Part shown: piece by piece, positions 13,001 to 22,310 of the stretch
Layout of the letters: each line of letters begins with the position of its first letter
Numbering within the stretch: the stretch's first letter is position 1
Source of the DNA: Euonymus europaeus
Lineage: Eukaryota > Streptophyta > Magnoliopsida > Celastrales > Celastraceae
Length of the DNA: 64,000 nt
Reading direction: 5' to 3'
NCBI GenBank assembly: GCA_963580455.1
Contig: OY756969.1
Location: forward strand, 22,168,760 to 22,232,759
The notes under the pieces: model-generated
Told to the model about the DNA's origin: nothing
The model's input: only the letters and a program-made list of their open reading frames with translations
Databases searched by the model: none
Position numbers and translations under genes: made by a program

Positions 13001-14406
13001 TCAAGTTTAAGTCTGATGGTTCCATTGAACGGTATAAAGCACGTTTAGTAGCTAAAGGTTACACTCAACAAGAAGGTCTGGATTTTATTGAAACTTTTTC
13101 TCCAGTGGCCAAACTGGTCACTGTCAAATTGTTGTTGGCCTTAGCTGCGTGTCAACAATGGCATTTGGTTCAATTAGATGTCAACAATGCTTTTCTTCAT
13201 GGAGATTTGTTTGAAGAAGTTTACATGGATATTCCTCTTGGTTATCAGTCTTCATCAGCTATTATTCCTTCACCTGGAACAAAATTAGTTTGTCGCCTCC
13301 ACAAGTCCATTTATGGACTAAAACAGGCTTCCCGCCAGTGGTACAATAAGCTTTCTCAATCTTTGATCCAGTTTGGTTTTACTCAATCAAAGTGTGATTA
13401 TTCTTTGTTTACCATGGGTTCTGGATCTTCTTTTGTTGCATTGTTGGTTTACGTTGATGATATCATCATTTGCGGACCAAACAAACAACTTATTACACTG
13501 GTTAAAGCTTTTCTTCACAACAAGTTCAAGTTGAAAGATTTAGGAGCATTGAAGTACTTTCTTGGACTTGAGATTGCTTATTCTTCCAAGGGTATTGTCA
13601 TGTCTCAACGCCACTATGCTTTACAACTCCTTGAAGATGCTGGTTTAACTGCTTGCAAACCCACATCTCTCCCTATGGATCCTCATCTTCCCTTGAATGC
13701 CACTGATGGTGACCTCATACCTGATGCTTCACAATATAGAAGACTCATTGGCCGCTTGTTGTATCTTACAATTTCACGACCGGACATTGCTTTTGCTGTG
13801 CACAAACTCAGCCAGTATTTGTCTCAGCCTCGTGCACCTCATTTGCAAGCTGCTCAGCATTTACTTCGGTATATTAAGGGCAAACCTGGTCAAGGTCTCT
13901 TTTTCTCCTCTTCATCTCCATTGCAACTCAAAGCTTTTTCGGATGCTGATTGGGGGTCTTGTCCTGATACAAGGAGATCTGTCACTGGTTTTTGTATTTT
14001 TCTTGGTGATTCATTGATTTCTTGGAAGGCCAAGAAACAAACAACGGTTTCTCGTTCATCCGCTGAGGTTGAATATCGGGCGCTTGCTTCTACCACCAGT
14101 GAGTTGGTTTGGATTCAACAGCTCTTACATGCTTTCCAGATAACTTGTTCTGGTTTGCCTCTTCTTTTCTGTGATAATCAAGCTGCCCTACACATTGCCA
14201 ATAACCCCATTTTTCATGAGAGGACTAAGCATATAGAAATTGATCTTCATTTCGTCCGGGATAAAGCTACATCTGGTCTCATTCGTTTACTTCCTATTCG
14301 GACTCAACACCAGCTTGCTGACATTTTTACAAAAGCTCTCCCTGCTGCTCGCTTATTTCCTCTTATTTCCAAGATGGCCATCAAAGATATTTATAGTCCA
14401 TCTTGA
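10021..14406 (+). CDS. Copia-1 gag-pol polyprotein
   Basis: One uninterrupted frame of 1461 aa from the ATG at 10021 (METAQLD). Order of parts: copia-type gag with TGENYASWSRSM; zinc knuckle CTHCSYHGHTIEKC near residue 283; aspartic protease VDSGATRH near 398; integrase with an HHCC region (WHDRLGHL...CYVC) and a D,D,E core seen in HCDIWGP, FRSDNAPE and NSVVERKH; reverse transcriptase with YVDDII near 1143; RNase H with FSDADWGSC. This is the copia order (integrase before reverse transcriptase). The stop codon overlaps the polypurine tract. All catalytic motifs I can check are present, so it may encode functional proteins. Confidence 0.95.
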   Translation: METAQLDSAVDSSSNLITTAVVDPSDPFYLHHSNNNPGLIIVSQVLTGENYASWSRSMLISLSVKNKLGFVDGSIKKPDVLDTVMIKLWSRNNDVVMSWILNSVSKVISASILYCGSAHSVWQDLKERFLQKNGPRIFQLRRELMNLTQGQSSISVYFTKLKTVWEELNNYRPLCTCGQCSCGGLKLLNDYYQTEYIMSFLMGLNDSFAQVRGQLLLMDPLPSINKVYSLVSQEENQRQIGYNCSVGSDNASSMAFAVRSENSTVPTGSSSNYRGQKKDRPFCTHCSYHGHTIEKCYKLHGYPPRYKPKQRTQSTAGQHYVNQVSTEHTVTDGSTQGGNFIQSLNPNQYQQLIQMLTSHAVNTSGSSSIPDHDTSFNTGICLSFSLDHSFSSSSSWIVDSGATRHVCSTAKAFTFMKPLTGSTVTLPNHAKIAVHFYGDVTLSSQLILKDVLFVPQFGYNLLSVSALLHGSSLTVNFTSTSCVIQDHQQMMIGKADWVEGLYLLNIPMDNNNISASINTVSASMWHDRLGHLAFSRLTVLRPQLNIDSVTFPSKDVPCYVCPLAKQRRLPFVAHNNRAEHLFDIIHCDIWGPFHQPSYSGYRYFLTLVDDHSRFTWTYLLQHKSDVSTIIPRFFNMVSTQFQATIKVFRSDNAPELVFTDYFHDKGVLHQFSCVERPQQNSVVERKHQHLLNVARALYFQSRIPLQFWTDCVLTATFLINRTPSPFLQNQTPYNLLYASQPDYSLLRVFGCLEFASTLTHNRTKFQPRSRVCVFIGYPRGMKGYKLYDLQSKQIFFSRDVIFFETQFPFHKVSSSSPLIDPFPDLVLPTSHHDLPEIQSSYCSLSSAVPNVLHSSDVSTINSSSPDPVPVPPTTTPTLPAPPIRHSTRTIKPHSYLNQYHCNLLVHKPTTPDHSITYPLSSSISYSSLSSSYRTFALQVTSSPEPQFYHQAVKHAHWRDAMHAELRAMEDNNTWTVVPLPINKHSIGCKWIYKIKFKSDGSIERYKARLVAKGYTQQEGLDFIETFSPVAKLVTVKLLLALAACQQWHLVQLDVNNAFLHGDLFEEVYMDIPLGYQSSSAIIPSPGTKLVCRLHKSIYGLKQASRQWYNKLSQSLIQFGFTQSKCDYSLFTMGSGSSFVALLVYVDDIIICGPNKQLITLVKAFLHNKFKLKDLGALKYFLGLEIAYSSKGIVMSQRHYALQLLEDAGLTACKPTSLPMDPHLPLNATDGDLIPDASQYRRLIGRLLYLTISRPDIAFAVHKLSQYLSQPRAPHLQAAQHLLRYIKGKPGQGLFFSSSSPLQLKAFSDADWGSCPDTRRSVTGFCIFLGDSLISWKAKKQTTVSRSSAEVEYRALASTTSELVWIQQLLHAFQITCSGLPLLFCDNQAALHIANNPIFHERTKHIEIDLHFVRDKATSGLIRLLPIRTQHQLADIFTKALPAARLFPLISKMAIKDIYSPS

Positions 14407-14413
14407 GGGGGGC
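14404..14413 (+). other. Copia-1 polypurine tract
   Basis: A G-rich run (tgaggggggc) ends directly at the 3' LTR and overlaps the gag-pol stop codon. This is the expected position for priming plus-strand DNA synthesis. Confidence 0.75.
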
Positions 14414-14597
14414 TATTATCATACTAACGTGTGTTTTAGGTTGTTACACAATCCACGTGTATAACACCTACTGGTTGAGTAGGAAGGTTTGTTACAAAGT
14501 GTATTATGGACGCAGATCATTTTACTATTTATAGTAATGTACTGTTTCTTCTACAGGAAGTAATAAGAATTACACATACTATTTTTCATCTTTAATA
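14414..14597 (+). repeat. Copia-1 3' LTR
   Basis: 184 bp, identical by eye to the 5' LTR. It is followed by GATGG, the right copy of the target duplication. Confidence 0.93.
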
Positions 14598-14968
14598 GAT
14601 GGTTTGGCTAAATTGGATAGATTAGCTTCTTCAAATGTTGTTCAAGTTTTTATGGATCGAGTTCCCTCCTCCAAACCACACGCTAAAGTGAGTCTAAACC
14701 AATCACAGCCAGATTGCCACGGCAACAATCAAAGTTAATCCTTGGGCCAAACGTTAAACTACCTGAAGCCTTAAGATAACCCAGCGCCAACAAAAAATTA
14801 AAATAGCGATAAAGCATAAACCCTCTTTTGGATAGATTTCAAATTTCATTATCGCTTTCCAGGCACGCCCTTTGCTTTAAATTTTCAAATTTCAACCTCC
14901 CGAGCTCTCTCAAGCATAACTTCGAATCATTTCCTGATCGAAATTAGAGATCGGTTACTGTTCAAAAA

Positions 14969-17900
14969 ATGGAGATCGCTTCAGGTCCCTTGGATTCGTG
15001 CTCAAAGGAGCACCGACAGATTTACCAGCAATGGTTCAGTTTAGCCGATTCAGGTTTCCGTCTATCTCTCTTGCTTAAATACTTGCCGGCGTACTTTTTT
15101 TTTGTTCTTGATTTGAACGCTAATTGACTGATTTGTGTAGATGGAGACGGTCGTATCACCGGAAACGACGCCACAACTTTCTTCGTTATGTCGAAGCTTT
15201 CTCGGCAAGAACTGAAGCAGGTAATAGATACTCTTAGAAACTCAAATCACCGATTTCATATCTGTTTCCATAAATCTCGTGGCAGTCGAAGAGTTCTGGT
15301 TGTTACAGTTGATTTTCTGTGATATAGATGATACTGTTGATGATTAATAGTGAATCAAACAAACTAGAATATAGTGTTTTGAGTTTTTTTTCCCCGACAT
15401 TGATTCGAATTTTCAATTTTGTGTCTATTTTTTTATCACTTCGGGTTGATTTCATAATCGTTATATGTTGCTCGGGGTATTTTGAGTGTATTGTCAACTT
15501 CCTTCAGTTTCGTATCATATTGCCTCTGATTTGTTTCCGAAGGTTTGGGCGCTTGCTGATTCTAAAAGACAAGGATTTCTAGGATTTTCAGAGTTCATCG
15601 CAGCAATGCAGGTTGTGATATCAAATTCCTTTCCGCTGGATCTTATTAACAGTAACGTGTGGGATTTTTGACTTTCTATTGGCAATTTTGTTAATGGGCA
15701 GTTGATTTCTTTGGCACAAGCCGGAAGAGAATTAAATGCAGAGGTCCTCAAAAATGGAGGCAAGCACAAGGACAAAGATTGTCTTGCTTTTATTCACTGC
15801 TCTTCCTTGTATATGATGTTGTTTGACCTAAATCAATTTACCTCTTTGGTTGTGACAGATTTCACAGAGACCATCGAACCTCCATCCATGGAAGGTTTAG
15901 ATGCCTTCCTTGCTGTAAGTAGTCTTTCTTTCCTTCTTTTGTAAAGTGAAATATTTGACAGGAGTCACTCAACTGTATTGTTTTCTTGCCTTTTTCGTTT
16001 CCAGAAACACAAACCAGCAATATATGTTGAGCCTGAAGTGAATGGTCAGATATTTTCTTATATTTCAACATTATAAATACATGCAACTTTGTTTAATTGC
16101 TGTTTAGTTAAATAAGTCTCCTTGGTAATGATGTAGGGACTAGTCCTCTCAAATCATCACCACAAGCTCAGTGGTTTAATTCCAAATCCAAAACTACAAA
16201 GAGGGTAATATTTCTATTTCAATGCATGTCTGAATGGTCCCCATTGTTCCTCTTTTCGTTGAATTTTTGGTTTCCCCTATTGAGGGCCATTGCATGTGAT
16301 CTATTTACCTGCTAGAGTTTGTCTTCCTCCAATGTTATACATTGGGTATACTTTTCAAGTCATGTTATACTAACAGCACTCCACTCATGCTTTCGGGCAG
16401 TTTGGAATGTAGCTCTATTACTCATTTAGTGTTCTATCTTTGTACCAACCAAGTAGGAGTTGATGTATACTTATGTTTTTTGGAAGTAAATAATTTGATG
16501 GAAAACATAATCTACACTTACAATTCCTGAGTATGATCTGTCTTTTTTTTTTAAATTTTTTTTGGTAATACTTAAGAGTTAAGAATCATCTTTATTTTGA
16601 AAATATCCAGTCATGGGTCATCAATTTGTGATTTGGAAATATGCATGATCTGTAGCATAAGTTAATTTGTACATTTTTCTCAGAAAATTTTGCAGCTAAA
16701 TTTGTTGCCTGATGAGTCCTCTTCTTCTTTTTGTTTTCCTTGTCAGATACCTCTGAATGCAGTGACTTCCATAATCGATGGCTTGAAGAGATTGTACATC
16801 GAAAAGCTAAAGCCATTGGAAGTTACCTATCGTTTTAATGATTTCGGATCTCCCTTATTGGTGAGTGGACCAACAAATGTTTTAAATTTGCTGTGTAATT
16901 TGTCCTCATTGGTTAAATACAACAGTCTACATCTAGAAGAATGTAGGTGTGGCTTAGCGTACTGTGTTTTCTGGGTAGATAATTTGGAATTGGTTTGGGC
17001 TTTTGCTTTGCAGACTAACAGTGATTTTGATGCCAAACCGATGGTTATGCTTTTGGGTCAGTATTCTACCGGAAAAACAACGTTTATAAAACATTTGCTT
17101 AAGTGTGACTACCCAGGTTAGCTTACTATTTCAATCTTCTCTCTCTCTGATTTGAAATTTTACCATGCAGCAAGAGTATTGTTTCTTGAATCTTGATAAA
17201 TAATAGTCTTCTTTTCGTGCAGGGGCTCACATAGGACCAGAACCTACAACAGACAGATTTGTTGTTGTGATGGTATGAAAATCTAAATTATAACAAAGTT
17301 TTTTTTTTTTTTTGGGTCATTTACTCATTTCAGGTGTGAGATTTACACCCATTTTAGTTTTGAATTTAGAGTGATTTTCTTTAGTTGTAGAATATATTGG
17401 ATTCTTTATCTTTGATGAGGAGCTGGTTTGTTGTCCCTTTCATACCAATCTGTTTGTGGATGTAATTTTTAGGTTTTGTTATTGTTCCAAATTAATGAGT
17501 TTTCTTTTATTATTATTGTTTGAGTTGTTTTACTCCTAGCCAACATGTTGTTTCTTTACATTTGAACCTATTTGTCTCATCTTTTTTGTATTGTTCTACC
17601 AAGGATCCTTTGAACAAAATCCCGAATATGTCTATTTAGAGGGCTCATATTTTTCATTGCCACATTAAAGTAAATTTTATTTCTGTTATGTTCCCCGCCA
17701 AATGTTTCTTTTCAATTTTCTATTAGGTATGACTCACATCTGTTGGGCTTTTGATTGCAGTCTGGAGCTGATGAAAGGAGTATACCTGGGAACACTATTG
17801 CTGTTCAGGCTGATATGCCATTTAGTGGTTTGACAACATTTGGTGGAGCTTTCTTGTCAAAATTTGAATGTTCTCAAATGCCTCATCCAGTAGGCCTTCG

Positions 17901-19473
17901 CATCCTTAATTGGATTGTTCTTTTTTAATATTAATATATGTACTTATATATACAGTTTTTGGCATTGCCAATATGTTTTGCAGTTGCTAGATCAAATTAC
18001 ATTTGTGGACACTCCTGGTGTATTATCCGGCGAAAAGCAAAGGACACAAAGGAGCTATGATTTTACTGGGGTTATATCATGGTTTGCCGCAAAATGTGAT
18101 CTAATTCTTCTCCTGTTTGATCCTCATAAACTTGACATCAGTGATGAGTTCAAACGTGTGATTTCGTCTTTGCGTGGCAATGATGACAAGATACGGGTTG
18201 TTCTGAATAAAGCTGACCAAGTTGATACGCAACAGGTATTTGTTTTATGCTCTTTTCCTTTATCCTTGGTTCTCAAAATTTTATGCCTCAATTGTGACCT
18301 ATTTGATATCCAATGTCACTTTATAGTTGATGAGAGTTTATGGAGCGCTGATGTGGTCACTTGGAAAAGTTCTGAATACTCCAGAGGTTATGCGTGTTTA
18401 CATTGGGTATGTTCTCTGCTTTCAGATGTTTGTTTTAACAAGCTTAAGTTATTAACTTGTCAGTTAGATACATCATTCTTGAAATGTAAGTGAAAAAAGG
18501 TTCTTTAGTTTGTCTGTTAATGTTTTTTCTGTTTATCACACAAATATTTGGTTTGATCATTCAACACTTTATGTTGACATTTACTGGGCATATTGTTCAA
18601 TTTCTGTTTATTGTGTTTGGTTCTAATTACGAACTCATCCTGTGGAAATTACTGATTAATGTGTGTATCGCACTATTCTTCACTTTCTTCTGCTTGCTAT
18701 AAATTTGTGACTTTTCATTTTCATCATAAATTGCTCTGGGTATCTAATATCATTTTTTACATTCTAAGTGTCCTTATTTTGGATTTTGCAGTTCGTTCAA
18801 TGATAAACATATCAATGAAGCAACTGTTAATCCAATGTTCCGAGAACTTTTTGAGAAAGAGCAGGACGATCTCCTCATGGACTTGGTCAATATCCCAAAG
18901 AAAGCCTGTGATCGTCGTGTATGTTCACCCTCCACACTTAATATGATTGTTTTGTACCTTATCCAAGCATGTAGATTTGCCGACATGCTTGTTTTTATAT
19001 ATTACCTCTACATGCTTGTGAATGGGTGTTCTGCCTATCTCTTATTGCAGATCAATGAATTTGTAAAGCGTGCTAGAGCCGCCAAGATGCATGCCTATAT
19101 AATTAGCCATCTTAAGAAAGAGATGCCGGCAATGATGGGCAAAGCTAAGGCTCAGCAACGCCTTATAGATAATCTCGAAGACGAATTCGCAAAGGTTTTT
19201 CTCTTTCTACTGCTTACGTCATGCAATTGCAATTGCATATGCATGTTGCATACTAGTAACTGTAAGTCTCGAACTTATATGTAACAGGTACAAAGGGAGT
19301 TCCATCTACCAGTTGGAGATTTCCCAAACGTTGAGCACTTCAAGGAGGTTTTGAGTGGTTATAACATTGACAAATTTGAAAAGTTGAAGCCTAAAATGAT
19401 TCAGAATGTTGATGACATGCTTGGTTATGGCATCCCGGAGGTCTTGAAGAATTTCAGGAATCCTTATGATTAA
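14969..19473 (+). CDS. EHD: EH-domain-containing dynamin-like ATPase (EHD1/EHD2 type)
   Basis: Predicted exons: 14969-15053, 15141-15220, 15543-15611, 15702-15759, 15859-15914, 16005-16044, 16137-16204, 16747-16860, 17014-17116, 17223-17272, 17761-17889, 17984-18235, 18327-18406, 18792-18918, 19051-19194, 19288-19473. All phases join to give 546 aa, the family's usual length. The N-terminal EH domain has an EF-hand loop at D27-D38 (DSDGDGRITGND) and a second at D61-E72; plants carry EH at the N-terminus, animals at the C-terminus. The G-domain has P-loop GQYSTGKT (205-212), DTPG (293-296) and NKAD (359-362). A helical C-terminal part follows. Family role: ATP-driven membrane remodelling in endocytosis and recycling. 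The fourth intron appears to use a GC donor. Copia-1 ends 371 bp upstream; an IBR1-like remnant lies downstream. Confidence 0.95.
15760..15858 (+). other. GC-AG intron of EHD, in frame and stop-free
   Basis: The exon before it ends AATGGAG and the intron starts GCAAGC; it ends TTGTGACAG. Joining g + at makes an Asp codon and gives the continuous family sequence ...KNG-DFTETIEPPSMEGLDAFLA. No good GT donor lies nearby. The intron is 99 bp (33 codons) and has no stop in the reading frame, so retention would insert 33 residues between the EH domain and the linker to the G-domain. Confidence 0.7.
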
Positions 19474-19893
19474 ACCACAAATCACATAAAGATCTCGAAC
19501 TTTAGTTAGTATTGTTATTCGTTGTTTTGCACCAGAAATAAATTTAATGTTTTCAACATGTACATTTTCCAGTGTTGTGAGTACCTAAATGGACTTGGGT
19601 AATGTGGTTGGTTATATATATGCGTAACCTTTGCTGTCGTGTTCCTCTTTAAAAATGGGGTCGCAGATTAGTGCTGTTATTCCCAGATATTGATGATTAA
19701 TTTTGCTTGCCTAATCTTTGGCTGATGGCCCCTTTCTCTGCCGTGGAATGTTCAAGGACCTACTTATTTTTGCCGGAGTGAGGCCCTTGTAAATTATACA
19801 ATACCAAGTTTCCACTGCTTAGAATTGCCGACATTGGGTAAATACCAATCTAGATGTAATTCCATTACATAATCTCAAAGCTGTTTTTTGGTT

Positions 19894-20150
19894 GAGATTT
19901 AGAAGATGGAATGAGGGTGAGAATTACCTTCTCTTATGAATGATAAAATCTCACTCGTCTCACCCAAATTCTTTGAGACCCAAATTCTTTGAAATTTAGA
20001 GGATGGAATGAGAATTACATTTCTCTTATGAATGAGAAAATCTCACTCATCTCACCCAAATTCGTTGAGATTTAGACGATGAAATGAGCATGAGAATTAC
20101 ATTTTTCTTATGAATGATAAAATCTCACTCATCTCATCCAAATTCATTAT
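19894..20150. repeat. Short tandem repeat, three units of about 76-97 bp
   Basis: Units start at 19894, 19991 and 20067 with 'ga(g/a)atttaga(a/g/c)gatg(g/a)a' and share 'gagaattac', 'tcttatgaatga' and 'aaaatctcactc(a/g)tctca'. They lie just past the 3' end of the EHD gene. Confidence 0.75.
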
Positions 20151-21754
20151 AATAGCGAAAATGACTTCTCCACAATTGAAGAATGAGTTTTAATATTCAA
20201 AGGACTTTTGTACTCTTTATTAGTTAAATTAAAATACGAGAAAATATGATTTTTATTTTTATAAAAAATGATAATATGAAAAATTGTACTATTAAAATTT
20301 TAATACTGACACTCCCTCTTTATTTCATACCAATCATGATCACTATCAGTCATGCTCACATTACACTCACTCGCTCTTATCTTGGTGACTTTACACATAT
20401 CTTACCCTCACACTCATTCAATGCAAATGTCCCATTATACCATCTATAGAGTGCTTCCATAAACCCCAGCAAGCAAAATTGTGGAGCTAATCACTTAGAC
20501 CATCTACAGGAAGGGAAAAAAGTTGATGCTTAACTAGTGCATTCGGGTATACCACCTACTTAAACTCTGAAAAAATATTTAGTTATTTACCAAATTTTTC
20601 GTGAATCCCAATGAAACGACCAGGGAGGTCTTTTTTATAAAAAAATATATAAATAAGTCCATGAAGCAGTTTTTTTCCCTTTCAAAAATGTCATCATGAG
20701 GACATTTAAATATCAGAAATATTATCCGATCTCAATCTTTTCTATAGAAATAATATTTGACACTAGTGTGAACGACATCATTGTAAAAAACACTCATACA
20801 ACGTCTATTAATATGAAAATAAAAATAATCTAATGATGTTATTAACAGCAACATCAAATTCTATTTCAATCAAAAATTGACACCGGTATTTAAATCCAAA
20901 AGTGATAATCATCTCTAAAGTTTTTATAAATAATCATCTATAATCTATATGCTATGCCAACTCAATGCGTCACATAGACTAATAAAAAAAAATATAAAAC
21001 ATGTAATGTGGATTCTCGCTTCTCTCTCCTTTTTTTTCACTATTTTTTTATTATCTCTCATTCATTTTTTTCATATTATTTCTATATATTATCTCTCCTC
21101 CAAAATCTTCTCTATCTTTCTCCCTCACTTTCCGATAACGAGCCATCTGTGTCTGGCCATCATTCGCGGTACGACTGGTCTCAAAAGAATTGTAAGATGT
21201 CAAGGAGAAAAATCTGACAATCCACGACATATTTTGTCAACCTTAGTTGCCAAAATCGCGCTTGGAAGATCGTCGTCACAGCTAGAAAATCTTTAGATCT
21301 GACTAACACCGACGACGGATTGATGCACCGTTACCACCATTGAGTTCATCTCAACTATAGGCACCGATTCCACCCTTTAAACAGATAAAATACTTGTCGG
21401 AGATCGGTGGACCGTATTGGACCCGAATACCCACATTTTTTTACTTAGTTTGACCAAGCTTTTAACCGACTAGAATTTGCGATTTCGATTTCAGATTTTG
21501 AGTCTACAAGATACCGTCAGTGATCTATTCTTATCCCTCCTTCTTTCTTTCCAGAACTTAAAAATTAGAGATGAAGAAATATGCTATTTTCTTCTTGTTT
21601 CTTTATATGGTATCATGTTTTATATGTATCTATTGTGCCATTGATTTCTTAATATATTTGTTTTCTATGAAAATTCATAGATGGATTTCCTTTTCTCCTA
21701 AGATGATAGATCATTTTTGTTGTTGTTGTTGATTATTCCTTAGGCAACTTACAG
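20151..21754. other. Intergenic, no supported gene
   Basis: AT-rich. About 20940-21340 resembles 7860-8170 (see that region). I looked for upstream exons of the SDR remnant that follows (nucleotide-binding TGxxxGIG, catalytic YxxxK) and did not see them. Confidence 0.4.
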
Positions 21755-22085
21755 TGGAGATGGCGTCTGATACTCGTGTAAACTTTTTAGTTGCTGGTTT
21801 TGTACCCACTCGTTTTGTTGATTTCCTTACAAAGAATGAAACAGTTGTGAGAACATATTTTCTAGGTTGCTTGTGAAAATAATGTCCCCAATATTAGCTT
21901 CCCTGTGACTGGATATAAATTTGTGTCTCTTGCAGAGAAATGCCTTCGTTGGGAGAACCTTGCTTAACAGGCTTGTTACCACACAAGACATGGCTTCTGC
22001 CACAGCCTTTTTGGCATCAGATGATGCTTCTTACATAACAAGAGAAACACTGGTGGTGGCCAGAGGGATCGGATCCAGACCGTAG
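21755..22085 (+). pseudogene. 3' remnant of an SDR gene, IBR1/SDRA-like
   Basis: Two exon-like blocks remain, 21755-21846 and 21936-22085. They encode the C-terminal part of a short-chain dehydrogenase/reductase: EMASDTRVNFLVA-GFVPTRF, then RTLLNRLVTTQDMASATAFL and ASDDASYITRETLVV, ending GSRP. This matches the end of the peroxisomal SDRA/IBR1/DHRS4-like family, in which the segment is VAPGFVPT and the C-terminus is a PTS1 such as SRL. Here the Pro of APG is missing, YITGET reads YITRET, and the last residue is Pro, so the PTS1 is lost. The cofactor-binding and YxxxK exons are absent upstream. It lies on the same strand right after EHD, as IBR1 follows EHD2 in Arabidopsis as I recall it. Confidence 0.8.
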
Positions 22086-22310
22086 TCATTTTCCCCTCTT
22101 TTTAAATAATAAATATATCAAAGTTTGTTTATTCGGAGTCTCGAAAGGTAATGTTGGGGACCCTATTCTGGAGTGGAGCGCTTGAAAGGTCGTGTTTGTA
22201 AGTGCTCATCTTTACTAACCTACCTGTACATGCCTGAATCCTTTAAGGTAAATCTGGCATTCATCTTCCATCTTTAGGGTACCTTATTAGTAAATTAGTC
22301 CTTGCCAAAT

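Larger units (their letters stand above)
9746..14597 (+). mobile_element. Copia-1, full-length Ty1/copia LTR retrotransposon
   Basis: Two 184-bp LTRs (9746-9929 and 14414-14597) bound a 4.85-kb element flanked by the 5-bp target duplication GATGG (9741-9745 and 14598-14602). The LTRs begin TATTA and end TAATA instead of the usual TG...CA. A primer-binding site follows the 5' LTR and a polypurine tract precedes the 3' LTR. The internal gag-pol frame is uninterrupted. I see no difference between the LTRs, which implies a very recent insertion. The element sits in the same orientation as the EHD gene and ends 371 bp before its start codon. Confidence 0.95.
9405..14700 (+). pseudogene. RNase H-like (RVT_3) fragment, split by Copia-1
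   Basis: Before the insertion (about 9425-9745) the three frames contain, in order, 'KINVDG', 'RNGDGRVLIATFK', 'FQIASQLNWHDFIVEGD' and 'SRQNNNVADG'; after it (14598-14690) follow 'LAKLDRLASSNVVQVFMDRVP'. These are the conserved blocks of the plant RNase H domain found at the end of LINE ORF2 and in stand-alone RVT_3 proteins. At least two frameshifts separate the blocks, so it was already dead before Copia-1 landed inside the VADGLAK motif. It is probably the 3' end of a LINE. Confidence 0.7.
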
